Assembly: GCF_013410875.1 (NCBI RefSeq)
Contig: NZ_JACCCU010000001.1
Location: 1,922,001-1,986,000, forward strand
Length of the DNA stretch: 64,000 nt
Direction: 5' to 3'
Source: Tunturiibacter empetritectus
GTDB lineage: Bacteria; Acidobacteriota; Terriglobia; Terriglobales; Acidobacteriaceae
Below are positions 33,508 to 41,720 of the stretch, in pieces. A program made the translations under genes and the position numbers. The notes below the pieces were generated by a model, which had not been told where the DNA came from, searched no databases, and was given only the letters and a program-made list of their open reading frames with translations. The first letter of the stretch is position 1. Each line of letters begins with the position of its first letter.

Positions 33508-33831
33508 GTGAAACCGGCCAATGCAAATCCCGTGTTCCGCGCACTTGCCGACCCGACTCGCAGGGCCATCTTTGAGGAGCTGACCCGGCAGGGGGAACAG
33601 ACCGTCCACGCATTGACTCACTATGCGGGGGTCTCCCAGCCTGCCGTCTCCAAGCATCTGACGGTGCTGAAGCGGGCAAAGCTGGTACGGCATCGCCGTG
33701 CGGGACGCGAGACTCACTATCGGGCGCAGCCTGATGCGCTGGCGCCGATGGTGGACTGGCTCAATCACTACGGCGCCTTCTGGCGCGACCGGTTTGACAA
33801 GCTTGAAGCACTTTTGGAAAGGATGGATTAA
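33508..33831 (+). CDS. ArsR-family repressor of an SRPBCC/DoxX operon
   Basis: The product is 107 aa from GTG 33508. The winged helix is clear: ALADPTRRAIFEELTRQGEQ, AGVSQPAVSKHLTVLKRAKL and the wing HRRAGRETHYRA. It belongs to the ArsR group commonly linked to AHSA1/SRPBCC genes. No Shine-Dalgarno is present and the -10 box ends 6 bases before the GTG, implying a leaderless mRNA. The operator overlapping its promoter suggests autorepression. The stop overlaps the next start by one base (TAATG). Confidence 0.92.
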   Translation: MKPANANPVFRALADPTRRAIFEELTRQGEQTVHALTHYAGVSQPAVSKHLTVLKRAKLVRHRRAGRETHYRAQPDALAPMVDWLNHYGAFWRDRFDKLEALLERMD

Positions 33832-34295
33832 TGACACCAGCCGTTGACACCTCCGCTCGCTCCATCGTCGTCGAACGCCAAATGCCGCATCCACAGGAAA
33901 AAGTCTGGCGTGCGATCACCGAAGGCCCGCTCATCGAGCAATGGCTGATGAAGAACGATTTTCAGCCGATCGTCGGGCACAAGTTCAACTTCCGCGCCAA
34001 ACCCATGGCCGGCTGGAACGGCGTATCTGACTGCGAGGTTCTCCTCGTCGAGCCTCCGCAGCGTCTCTCCTGGAGCCAGAACGCCTCTGGCGAGCAGGCA
34101 GCCGACGGCCTGCGTTCGGTTGTTACCTGGACCCTGACGCCCACTGATGCTGGCACCCACGTTCGGATGGAGCAGTCCGGCTTCCGTGCGCAGGACGAGG
34201 GCGGCTATCAGGCGATGAGCTTCGGCTGGCCACGTGTTCTCGCTAACCTCGAGCGTGTGGCTGGAGATGTGAATGCGGAGGAGGTGGACCAATGA
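33831..34295 (+). CDS. SRPBCC/AHSA1 (START-like) domain protein 1
   Basis: The product is 154 aa of the AHSA1/CalC-like helix-grip fold. The recurring motif set is visible: VERQMPHPQEKVWRAITEGP, LIEQWLMKNDFQPIVGHKFN, CEVLLVEPPQRLSWSQ and GTHVRMEQSGF. Such proteins bind a hydrophobic small molecule in a cavity. It is the second gene of the arsR operon and is followed by a paralogue with a 4-base overlap (ATGA). Confidence 0.9.
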   Translation: MTPAVDTSARSIVVERQMPHPQEKVWRAITEGPLIEQWLMKNDFQPIVGHKFNFRAKPMAGWNGVSDCEVLLVEPPQRLSWSQNASGEQAADGLRSVVTWTLTPTDAGTHVRMEQSGFRAQDEGGYQAMSFGWPRVLANLERVAGDVNAEEVDQ

Positions 34296-34729
34296 CCTCC
34301 CCCAATACCCTTGTCATCGAGCGAGTCTTCCCGCACCCACCAGAGAAGCTGTGGCGCGCACTTACGGAGAGCCCGCTGCTCGCGCAGTGGATGATGAACA
34401 ATGATTTCGCGCCGGTAGTCGGACGGAGGTTCCAGTTCCGTGCCGATCCTATGCCGAACTGGAATGGCATTGTCGACTGCGAGGTGCTGGTCGTCGACCC
34501 GTTGCAACGGCTTTCCTACAACTGGGGTGTTGGAGGAGGCGAAGCTGGACTTCAATGGGTGGTGCTCTTTACGTTGACTCCAGAGGCGGGGGGCACCCAC
34601 CTTCGCATGGAGCAGTCCGGCTTCGGTCCCGATCAACAGGCGGCGTATCAAGGTGCAAACTACGGCTGGCAGAGGTTCTTTGGTGGCCTCGAGCGTGTTC
34701 TCGGGAGGTGCAATGACTGCGAAGACTAA
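34292..34729 (+). CDS. SRPBCC/AHSA1 (START-like) domain protein 2
   Basis: The product is 145 aa, a paralogue of the preceding gene with the same landmarks (IERVFPHPPEKLWRALTESP, LLAQWMMNNDFAPVVGRRF, CEVLVVDPLQRLSYNWG, GTHLRMEQSGF), indicating a local duplication. The start overlaps the upstream stop and its own 3' end overlaps the DoxX-like gene by 17 bases. The ligand is unknown. Confidence 0.9.
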   Translation: MTSPNTLVIERVFPHPPEKLWRALTESPLLAQWMMNNDFAPVVGRRFQFRADPMPNWNGIVDCEVLVVDPLQRLSYNWGVGGGEAGLQWVVLFTLTPEAGGTHLRMEQSGFGPDQQAAYQGANYGWQRFFGGLERVLGRCNDCED

Positions 34730-35132
34730 GAACGTTACGTATTGGACGACCACCGCACTTATAGCGTTTTTTATCGGAAGCGGCGGCGCCGGGCAGCTGG
34801 TACAGTTTCAGCGCAACCCCCACGGCGTCGTGCCCGCGCTTGGCTACCCAATGTACTTCTTCGCCATCCTGGGAGTTTGGAAGATGCTTGGAGCCATCGC
34901 CATTCTTGTGCCGGGTCTTCCGCGGCTCAAGGAATGGGCGTATGCCGGTATCTTCTTCGATCTGACGGGCGCTGCCGCATCGTGCGCTGCAGTCGGCGGC
35001 TATGGTGCTTATGGCTTTCACGTCCTCGCCCCACTCATCCTCACCGTAGTTACAGCGGTGTCGTGGGCACTGCGACCGCAAAGCCGTATTATCGGTGTGC
35101 TCTTTCCTTCGACAGACAGCAGGCCGGTATAG
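34713..35132 (+). CDS. DoxX-like membrane protein
   Basis: The product is 139 aa from ATG 34713, chosen for GGGAGG about 4 bases upstream; the longer ORF start at 34653 lies well inside the previous gene. Four membrane helices are visible (TTALIAFFIGSGGAGQLV, MYFFAILGVWKMLGAIAILV, GIFFDLTGAAASCAAVGGYG, HVLAPLILTVVTAVSW), the DoxX-family layout. It is the last gene of the ArsR-SRPBCC-SRPBCC-DoxX operon. Confidence 0.88.
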   Translation: MTAKTKNVTYWTTTALIAFFIGSGGAGQLVQFQRNPHGVVPALGYPMYFFAILGVWKMLGAIAILVPGLPRLKEWAYAGIFFDLTGAAASCAAVGGYGAYGFHVLAPLILTVVTAVSWALRPQSRIIGVLFPSTDSRPV

Positions 35133-35248
35133 TCACGTGAATAGCGAACAGTTCTGGATAGAAGGGGTGCAGGGAGTCTGCGCGGTTGGCGAAGGTTGCA
35201 GGTTGCGCTGAGTACGGCTAAATTAGGTTGCGAGATTTGGAGATGTCC

Positions 35249-35689
35249 ATGAAGAAGTCCGTTCCGGTGGAGTCTGCTTCTGCGTTGATCGACGCGAAGA
35301 TCAACGAACTTGGCGACTGGCGTGGGAAGATGCTCGCGAAGGTGCGCGAGATCATCCGTAAGGCAGACCCTGAGATCGTCGAAGAGTGGAAGTGGATGGG
35401 AACTCCCGTTTTTTCCCGCGGCGGCATTGTGTGCACGGGAGAGACATACAAGAGCGTCGTCAAGATGACCTTTGCCAAGGGAGCTGCATTGAAGGATCCT
35501 TCAGGTCTGTTCAATTCAAGCCTTGAAGGGAATGTCAGGCGTGCCATCGATATCCAGGAAGGCGACAAGATCAATGAAGCGGCTTTGAAGGATCTCATCA
35601 GGGCTGCGGTGGCGCTCAATCTCGAGGGCAAGGGCAAAGCCAAGAGCCAGCCTAAGCTCCGGCCGGCGCTCAGCGAACGAGGCGGCTAG
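35249..35689 (+). CDS. DUF1801-domain protein
   Basis: The product is 146 aa from ATG 35249 (GGAGA 6 bases upstream; earlier TTG/ATG codons at 35228 and 35243 lack a spaced Shine-Dalgarno). The DUF1801 pattern is clear: WRGKMLAKVREIIRKADPEI, EEWKWMGTPVFSRGGIVC, YKSVVKMTFAKGAAL and LEGNVRRAIDIQEGD. It is a small frataxin-like-fold protein of unknown role, with a Lys-rich tail. It stands alone between the DoxX operon and thiD. Confidence 0.85.
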   Translation: MKKSVPVESASALIDAKINELGDWRGKMLAKVREIIRKADPEIVEEWKWMGTPVFSRGGIVCTGETYKSVVKMTFAKGAALKDPSGLFNSSLEGNVRRAIDIQEGDKINEAALKDLIRAAVALNLEGKGKAKSQPKLRPALSERGG

Positions 35690-35776
35690 CTTCTCGCAGC
35701 TGCTGGAGATATCTCCGCTACTACTTGTCGATCGCGGGCTCATCGAAGGCAGCGCTTCCTTTATGCTTGAGAGGCG

Positions 35777-36583
35777 ATGGCGCAGACAGTTTTGACGATT
35801 GCTGGATTTGATCCCTCATCGGGTGCGGGTGTGACCGCCGACCTGATGGTGTTTGCGGCGCATGGGTTGTTTGGGACCTCGTGCATAACAAGCCTGACGG
35901 TGCAGTCGACGCTGGGGGTGCGGGATAGTCTGCCGGTACCCGCGGAGTTGGTGCGGGCTACGCTCGGTTGTCTGGAGAGCGATCTGCCGGCGGAGGGGAT
36001 CAAGATTGGGATGCTGGGTACAGCAGCGAATGTGGTTGCGGTGGCGGAGTTTCTTGAGGGCCTGCGCGGGCGGGGGTGGCGGGTTCCGGTGGTGCTGGAT
36101 CCGGTGATCCGGTCGAGCTCGGGCAGGGAACTGCTGGATGCGGAGGGAGTAGGGACGCTGCGGGGGAGGCTGCTGCCGCTGGTGGATTGGGTGACGCCGA
36201 ACCTGGAAGAGCTGGGGGTTCTGGCGGGGCGGATTGTGATGCAGCGGGGGGATATGCCAGCGGCGGCCCGGGATCTGCAAGCGATGGGAGCTGGGTTAAA
36301 TGTGGTGGCGACGGGTGGGCACCTGATGCCGCCGGACGATCTACTGGTGCGTGCGACTGGAGAGATGGAGTGGCTGCCGGGGGAGCAGATTGTAAGCCGG
36401 TCGACGCATGGGACGGGGTGTGCGTTTTCAAGTGCGCTGCTGAGCAGAGTGGTGATGGGAGATGCTCCACTGGCTGCGGCGAGGATGGCGAAGCGGTATG
36501 TGGCGGAGGCGATTCGGACGGCCGAGCCGAGGGGTGCGGGGCTGGGGCCGGTGAATCCGCTGTGGCCTCTGCGGGATGAGTAG
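35777..36583 (+). CDS. thiD: Hydroxymethylpyrimidine/phosphomethylpyrimidine kinase
   Basis: Phosphorylates HMP and HMP-P for thiamine synthesis. The product is 268 aa, the usual length. The ribokinase-fold landmarks are LTIAGFDPSSGAGVTADL, KIGMLGTA, VLDPVIRSSSG, TPNLEEL and the anion-hole HGTGCAFSSALLS with the catalytic Cys context. GAGAGG precedes the ATG. No TPP riboswitch motif was recognised upstream. thiS lies about 600 bp downstream, after a gene of unknown function. Confidence 0.95.
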   Translation: MAQTVLTIAGFDPSSGAGVTADLMVFAAHGLFGTSCITSLTVQSTLGVRDSLPVPAELVRATLGCLESDLPAEGIKIGMLGTAANVVAVAEFLEGLRGRGWRVPVVLDPVIRSSSGRELLDAEGVGTLRGRLLPLVDWVTPNLEELGVLAGRIVMQRGDMPAAARDLQAMGAGLNVVATGGHLMPPDDLLVRATGEMEWLPGEQIVSRSTHGTGCAFSSALLSRVVMGDAPLAAARMAKRYVAEAIRTAEPRGAGLGPVNPLWPLRDE

Positions 36584-36812
36584 TTATATGGCACAAGGTG
36601 TGTGCTGAATCGGGAATTGGAGTGGCGGGGCGGTTTTGGGTGGCGAGGCAGGTTCTGAGACGAACAAACTACATCGTTTGGGTCATTGCCGGGCTTTGGC
36701 TGGACTATTTGAATAGCGCTGAGGGTCTGCGTTGAGTTGCCTTAGTCGGAATATTCCGGATAATGCCTTGGAGAGGTTGGCCGATAGGGATTAGGACGGA
36801 GGATTCAGGTCC

Positions 36813-37169
36813 ATGTCCACAGTAGCTTTTCCCGGGGTCTTTCGACCCGAACTCGTAAACCGGAGCGCCTCGAGCGTTCCAACTCTTTCGCCGGGGAACC
36901 CCGCGCCGAAGAACGCAGACCTGACGATTCACAGGATCAGCCAGACACACCATGGCCGCACGCTGCTGACGCTGGGCCATGCGGCCGAGTATCTGGCAAA
37001 CTCGCGGCGTTATTCGATTCAGGCCTTCGACAATAAATCTGACGATGAGGCGATTCACATCCTGATGGGTCTGAGCCGGAGTGTGTTTGAGGACTTTGCT
37101 CAGCCGAAGACGCTGACTCGCAGGTTGTGGAACTGGTTTGTTGAGCGGACGGTGCGGTTGCTGGATTAG
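36813..37169 (+). CDS. Hypothetical protein, 118 aa
   Basis: Not recognised. It is soluble with no signal. The N-terminal third is disordered-looking (Pro, Ser, Asn); the C-terminal two thirds are helical: LLTLGHAAEYLANSRR, DDEAIHILMGLSRSVFEDFA and RRLWNWFVERTVRLLD. GGAGG lies about 10 bases upstream. It sits between thiD and thiS on the same strand, but the gaps make operon membership uncertain. Confidence 0.6.
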   Translation: MSTVAFPGVFRPELVNRSASSVPTLSPGNPAPKNADLTIHRISQTHHGRTLLTLGHAAEYLANSRRYSIQAFDNKSDDEAIHILMGLSRSVFEDFAQPKTLTRRLWNWFVERTVRLLD

Positions 37170-37196
37170 ATGGCGATGCTGCTAGGCTGAATAGGT

Positions 37197-37415
37197 ATGG
37201 CACTTACGGTGATCTTGAACGGCCAGTCCCGCAGCTTTGACGCGCTTGAAGAAGCTGCCAGCCTTGAACAACTTGTCGTGGAGCTGGGATTGAAGAGCGA
37301 CCGCGTGGCGATAGAACACAATGGGGAGATTGCTGCTCGCTCGAACTGGGCACAGACGGCGCTGCGCGCAGGGGACCGGCTGGAGGTGGTTCACTTTGTC
37401 GGGGGTGGGGTTTGA
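37197..37415 (+). CDS. thiS: Sulfur carrier protein ThiS
   Basis: The product is 72 aa of ubiquitin-like fold that carries sulfur as a C-terminal thiocarboxylate for thiazole synthesis. The layout is typical: VILNGQSRSFDALEEAASL, LVVELGLKSDRVAIEHNGEI, LRAGDRLEVVHFVGGG. The frame ends GGGV, so one Val follows the Gly-Gly that normally is the last residue. The 3' end overlaps the convergent glycosyltransferase by 25 bp. No thiG is visible next to it. Confidence 0.9.
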   Translation: MALTVILNGQSRSFDALEEAASLEQLVVELGLKSDRVAIEHNGEIAARSNWAQTALRAGDRLEVVHFVGGGV

Positions 37416-38647
37416 TGGGCCGGTTTGTGCGGTATATCTTTCGCTGTCAGACGTTTTAGAAGAGACTCCCAGCGGTCGCCGTAGTCGTCCCAGCCTCCTA
37501 GTAGCTGGACGCGGCGGAGGGCGGCTTCGCTCATCTGCGATTGGAGGCCGGGGTCGTCGGCGAGTTGCTGCATGCGCTGGGTGAGGGCGGCTGCGTCGCG
37601 AACTGGGACTACGAAGCCTTCTACGCCGTTGGTGAAGAGGTCTTCGCCGCCGGTGTTGGTGGAGCAAAGAACAGGGCAGCCGCAGGCGAGGGCTTGACCC
37701 TGGACCAGCGCCAAACCCTCTTCGATGCTGGGGAGAACCATGACGTGGCTGGTGCTCATGACGGTGGCGAGCTGCTCCTGCGGGAGTGGACCGAGGAACT
37801 CGACTTGCTGCTGAGGAAGGCGATCGAGGACGGTCTTCATGTCGGGGTGGATGGACCCGGCGAGGCGCAGGCGCTTTGCGGGATGCCGGAGTTTGGCGAA
37901 AGCTTCGAGGAGGTAGGGAACTCCCTTGCGTAGGGTGACGGAGCCGGCGAAGAGGACCTCGAAGCGGTCGTTGGAATCGGGAGGCTCGCCGGTGCGGGTG
38001 AAGTTTTCGAGGCGAACGCCGTAGGGGATGACGTGAATCTTTTCAGCTGGCAGGCCCATTTCGATGAAGGAACGGGCGGCGAAGCTTGAGGGGACGGTGA
38101 TGGCGTCCGAGATAGCGTAGATCTTTTCTTCGCGGAGGATGTCGCGAATGTCGGTGACGGGACGGGTCACATTCCAGCGCTGGTACTCGTCGGAGACGAT
38201 GGTCTCCTGATAGCGCTGATGGGAGGAGCCCCGGTCGCAGATGAGGCGGCCACCGCGGGACTGGATCTCGCTGCCGGTTTTGAGGCTTGAGCCGGAGATG
38301 GCGATGACAGCGTCCGGGGTTGTGTTTGGGGTTGCGGCGGCGCGGGTGCGCCGGAGGGTCCACTCATCGAAGGAGAGTGAGTTTGCATAACTTATTTGAT
38401 CCATTAGATATGGATGGTGAATGCCAAAGCGTTGCATGAGAATTTCGGGGGTGTGGACCCAAGGGAAGGTCTCGACCAGTTCGCGGGGAAGGCCTTCGCG
38501 CTTGAGGCGCGTCCAGGGCCAGGTCGAGTAGATGCGCTGGAGATGGCCTCGGCGGTTAAGCTGGCGGGCTAGTTCAAAGTGATGGAAGACACCGAAGACC
38601 GTCTGAACAATTCGCATAGCGCCAGTGGGCGATTGACCTCGGTTCAT
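37391..38647 (-). CDS. Glycosyltransferase, GT4-like
   Basis: The product is 418 aa with a GT-B fold. The N-terminal domain starts MRIVQTVFGVFHHFELARQL (Met11 could be the true start). The C-terminal donor-binding domain shows VLFAGSVTLRKGVPYLLEAF, VMVLPSIEEGLALVQ and ALACGCPVLCSTNTGGEDLF. The usual E-x7-E pair is E-x7-Q here. It is the last gene of a minus-strand set with an acyltransferase and a GT-C-like membrane protein, probably making a surface glycan. Confidence 0.88.
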   Translation of the reverse strand: MNRGQSPTGAMRIVQTVFGVFHHFELARQLNRRGHLQRIYSTWPWTRLKREGLPRELVETFPWVHTPEILMQRFGIHHPYLMDQISYANSLSFDEWTLRRTRAAATPNTTPDAVIAISGSSLKTGSEIQSRGGRLICDRGSSHQRYQETIVSDEYQRWNVTRPVTDIRDILREEKIYAISDAITVPSSFAARSFIEMGLPAEKIHVIPYGVRLENFTRTGEPPDSNDRFEVLFAGSVTLRKGVPYLLEAFAKLRHPAKRLRLAGSIHPDMKTVLDRLPQQQVEFLGPLPQEQLATVMSTSHVMVLPSIEEGLALVQGQALACGCPVLCSTNTGGEDLFTNGVEGFVVPVRDAAALTQRMQQLADDPGLQSQMSEAALRRVQLLGGWDDYGDRWESLLKRLTAKDIPHKPAHQTPPPTK

Positions 38648-38661
38648 CGTAACAAAGGTGG

Positions 38662-39744
38662 TCAGGGGGCGGACTGGACGGCGGGGCGATGATATTTGGC
38701 GGTGAGGAAGCGGGTGACGGGTCGCTCGACGAAGAGATAGCAGAGTGGGCCGATGAGAGCGACCGACAGAAAGGCGAGGACTACGTTTATGTCGGGCCCC
38801 AGGCGCGCGAGATGGGGATAGAGTCGATCGTATCCGTAGAAGACGAGGAGCGTGACGAGGTAGATGGAGTAGGAGGCGTCGCCGAGGAAGACACCGAAAC
38901 GTCCGGTGGTGGAGGTGATCTGCGTAGAGCGGAAGACGAGGCCTGCAGTGATCATGGCAGCGGGGATGCCCCAGAGGAAGACGCGATGCCAGCTGAGGTC
39001 TCCGTTGAGGACATATTTTGCGTTGCCGAGGTCATAGTAGCCGCAGAAGAGCGTGGAGAGAAGCCATAGCGATCCGACGGCGAGCAGCATGGTGCCGACG
39101 GCGTGGCGCTTGCCAAAACGCGCGTAGGCCAAGCCGATGAGACAGCCGAAGGTGAACTCGATGTTGAGGGGATTGGCCAGCAAAATGAGCACAGGCTGAT
39201 GGAAGCCGAGCAGGCCACCCACAACGACGAAGGCGAGGATAGTGAGGATAGTTCGTTCGACTACATGGACGACGCCGAAGAAGAGATTGAGGGTGAGGAG
39301 GTAGTAGAAGAACATCTCGAAGATGAGCGTCCAACCGATGAAGATGAGCGGCGTCGGCATGGGAAAGCGTAGCGAGGGAAGCAGAAGGTAGGAGTTGAGA
39401 AGCCAGGCAAGGGTGAGATGGTGTTGCTTCCACTGCACCAGGACAAAGAAGAAGGAGAGGATCCAGTAGATGGGGAAGATGCGGAGGAAGCGGCGAAGGA
39501 GAAAGTCGATTGCGCCATGGGGCAGGTTGGGATGAGTGGGGCGAACGCTCATGGCGACGGTGGAGAGGATGAATCCGCTGATCGCGAAGAATATGTCGAC
39601 TCCGCAGGCGCCAAAGTTGGTGAGGTTGAAGAAGTGACTTTGGCGGGAGACTGCGTGGCCTGAGACGACAAAGAGGGAATGGACGTAGACGACGAGCAGG
39701 GCCGCGATCGCTCGGAGGATCTGGATCGAGTCGTGTCGTTTCAT
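38662..39744 (-). CDS. Acyltransferase 3 family membrane protein (OafA/YrhL-like)
   Basis: Integral-membrane O-acyltransferase, 360 aa, with about ten hydrophobic segments. The family start is clear: IQILRAIAALLVVYVHS with the conserved His, then GACGVDIFFAISGFILS and FLLRRFLRIFPIYWI. It ends with LCYLFVERPVTRFL. It probably acetylates a cell-surface sugar made by the neighbouring glycosyltransferases. Its start overlaps the upstream gene's stop by 4 bases. Confidence 0.92.
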   Translation of the reverse strand: MKRHDSIQILRAIAALLVVYVHSLFVVSGHAVSRQSHFFNLTNFGACGVDIFFAISGFILSTVAMSVRPTHPNLPHGAIDFLLRRFLRIFPIYWILSFFFVLVQWKQHHLTLAWLLNSYLLLPSLRFPMPTPLIFIGWTLIFEMFFYYLLTLNLFFGVVHVVERTILTILAFVVVGGLLGFHQPVLILLANPLNIEFTFGCLIGLAYARFGKRHAVGTMLLAVGSLWLLSTLFCGYYDLGNAKYVLNGDLSWHRVFLWGIPAAMITAGLVFRSTQITSTTGRFGVFLGDASYSIYLVTLLVFYGYDRLYPHLARLGPDINVVLAFLSVALIGPLCYLFVERPVTRFLTAKYHRPAVQSAP

Positions 39745-41273
39745 CGAGAGAGGGAGGCCGGCTTCAAGGTAAGTGGGGTCGCCGCTGGAGTGTCTCTTCG
39801 AAGGTAGATGCGGTAGCCGCGTTCGTGCTGCGCATCGCCGCCACGTTGTATGGAGAGGATGTAGTTCTGGTTCAGGAGATCAGTGAACTGTGGCCAGAAC
39901 TGCAGCTTGTCGTAGCCACGGGCACCGAAGGTCGGCCATTGTTCATTGGTCAGGATGATGATCCGCGGATTGGATTTCTTTAACTGTGCGAGGAAGTCGT
40001 CTCGCAGGTGTTCTACCCGCGCATCGTTGCGGTCGAGGAAGAAGACGGTGTCGTTGACGTAGCCAGTGGCCATGGTGAGGTTCATGTGGAGCAGGACGTT
40101 GAGACAGCCGCTGGTCACGTCAAGACACTGTACCTCGCCGGGCGCATCCGAAGCGTGCAGGGCCGTCAGGTCACTCTGAAGTGCGCCTTCGTTCCACCTG
40201 TCCCACGTGGCTGGACGTGAGAGACGGGGGTAGATTGCGGAGGAAAACAGGAGCAGGGCGAGAGCCAGCCATCGATAGCTTGCTGTGCTTTGTCTGGCCG
40301 TGGCTACGAGGACCCAGGCGGCCCAGAGAAAGAAGAAGTAATAGAAGGGCAGCCGGTGATAGGTGAAGCCTTTGTGTTGCAGGAAGAAGGATGCGGCGCC
40401 CAGCACTGTGGCGAGGAGTAAGGTCTGCTGGTCGAGGTCGTCTCTGAGGGCCGGTTGCAGCGCGACGAGGAGCAGCGAGCCGATTGCCAGCTCCGGCAAG
40501 ACATGGATTGGTTCGAAGATGGCTGGAAGTATCTCCAGAAAGCTCCTTGAGGCTGTGGTCGCATAGACCGGAACCATGGTCCATTCGAGATTGAGAAAGG
40601 CGCCGACAGCTTTTTCGTAGAGGAGATAGGCAAATATGACTGCGAAACCGGCGGCGAAACCGGCGAGGAGATATCCAAGATAAGAGCGGAGGGGGAGTTG
40701 CCGCTTGCGAAGTGCCAGGATCAACGGCAGAACGAGGAGAATGAAGACAATGGCGGTAGGCTTGATCGTCGAAGCCAGCGCGACTGAGAGTCCGAAGAAG
40801 AGAATGAGGAGCGGGCGTTGGCGATGGAAGGATTCAAGCAGCAATGCGACACCGGCCCCGAGCAGGCAGGTCATGTAGAAATCTCGCTGCCCGAGGTTGA
40901 TGATGCCGGCCCAGGTACCGGTGTGCTCGAGCACGAAGAACGAGATGCCGAAGACGGAGGCGAACCAGAGTCCTCGCCGGCGCGTGATGACTAGCATGGA
41001 GGTAAAAGCTACGGCGAGGCCGAAGAGATCGAAGAGGCGGAATGCGAGGTCGCTGGGGCCGAGAAGGTGTCTTTCGAGGCTGTAAAGAAGAAGCGATCCG
41101 GGAAACTGTACTTCGACGATGTCGCGGTAGAGACGCATTCCATGTTCGCTCAGGTAGACCATGTAGAGCAGGATGGGGCTGTCGTGCACCAGCGGCCAGT
41201 GCATGGAGTGAACGATTGTGATACCTACGGAGACCGCTAGCCAGACGGTAAGAAGGGCGAACAGGATGCGCAA
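39741..41273 (-). CDS. Polytopic membrane glycosyltransferase (GT-C-like)
   Basis: The product is 510 aa with about 10-11 membrane segments in the N-terminal 360 residues and a soluble C-terminal domain. Landmarks of GT-C enzymes are an acidic first loop (HWPLVHDSPILLYMVYL), GQRDFYMTCLLGAG and TIKPTAIVFILLVL. The start is weak: the only in-frame candidate is TTG 41273 with no Shine-Dalgarno. It overlaps the acyltransferase start by 4 bases. It would add a sugar from a polyprenyl donor on the periplasmic side; the sugar is unknown. Confidence 0.72.
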   Translation of the reverse strand: MRILFALLTVWLAVSVGITIVHSMHWPLVHDSPILLYMVYLSEHGMRLYRDIVEVQFPGSLLLYSLERHLLGPSDLAFRLFDLFGLAVAFTSMLVITRRRGLWFASVFGISFFVLEHTGTWAGIINLGQRDFYMTCLLGAGVALLLESFHRQRPLLILFFGLSVALASTIKPTAIVFILLVLPLILALRKRQLPLRSYLGYLLAGFAAGFAVIFAYLLYEKAVGAFLNLEWTMVPVYATTASRSFLEILPAIFEPIHVLPELAIGSLLLVALQPALRDDLDQQTLLLATVLGAASFFLQHKGFTYHRLPFYYFFFLWAAWVLVATARQSTASYRWLALALLLFSSAIYPRLSRPATWDRWNEGALQSDLTALHASDAPGEVQCLDVTSGCLNVLLHMNLTMATGYVNDTVFFLDRNDARVEHLRDDFLAQLKKSNPRIIILTNEQWPTFGARGYDKLQFWPQFTDLLNQNYILSIQRGGDAQHERGYRIYLRRDTPAATPLTLKPASLSR

Positions 41274-41527
41274 GGTCGACGGTTTGAGCGCAGGGGAAGA
41301 GATGCCGATATTGTGTTGCGTCAGGGCCGAGCCTCCGGATTGTGTTTCAGAGAGAAGTATAGAGTCTGGCTCTAGGATTGGCCTAGGTCGCCAGGTCGTC
41401 TGTTGCTGCTCAATTGAAATGACAGGGGGATTCGCCCTTTAGAAATGTCACTCTATACCTCGCCGTAGCCGTGCGGCCTGAAGCAATGAGCGCATTGGCG
41501 ATCATGCACTCACCGAGATCGCTGATA
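41274..41527. other. Intergenic region upstream of the glycan operon
   Basis: It must contain the promoter of the minus-strand glycan operon. I see no gene, strong hairpin or clear promoter. Confidence 0.4.
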
Positions 41528-41690
41528 TCAGATGGCCGAGAAGCCGCCGTCGGCATTCAACTCCACCCCATTCAGGAAGCTCGAATCGTCTGAGCAAGAA
41601 ACAGCGCGACCGTCGCAAATTTCTCAGGACGGCACGCTGTTAAAGGTTCAGAAAGCGTTGTCCCTGTTCAACGTGTTCGTAGACCTTACG
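41528..41690. pseudogene. Scrambled relic of a short-chain dehydrogenase
   Basis: On the minus strand (41528 to about 41630) the DNA encodes an SDR C-terminus, PEKFATVALFLA then, after a frameshift, SSFLNGVELNADGGFSAI and a stop. It is closely similar to the ends of the SDRs at 42997 and 43810. Directly adjacent, on the plus strand (about 41632-41685), GTLLKVQKALSLFN matches the middle of the same proteins (GTLFTVQKALPLFN). Two pieces in opposite orientation meet at about 41630, so a former SDR copy was inverted and decayed. Confidence 0.75.
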
Positions 41691-41720
41691 AATCGGTTCG
41701 CGTGGGATCGGTGCGATGTG

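Noticed and set aside
35690-35776. TPP riboswitch before thiD
   Set aside because: No CTGAGA-type thi-box core or long leader visible.
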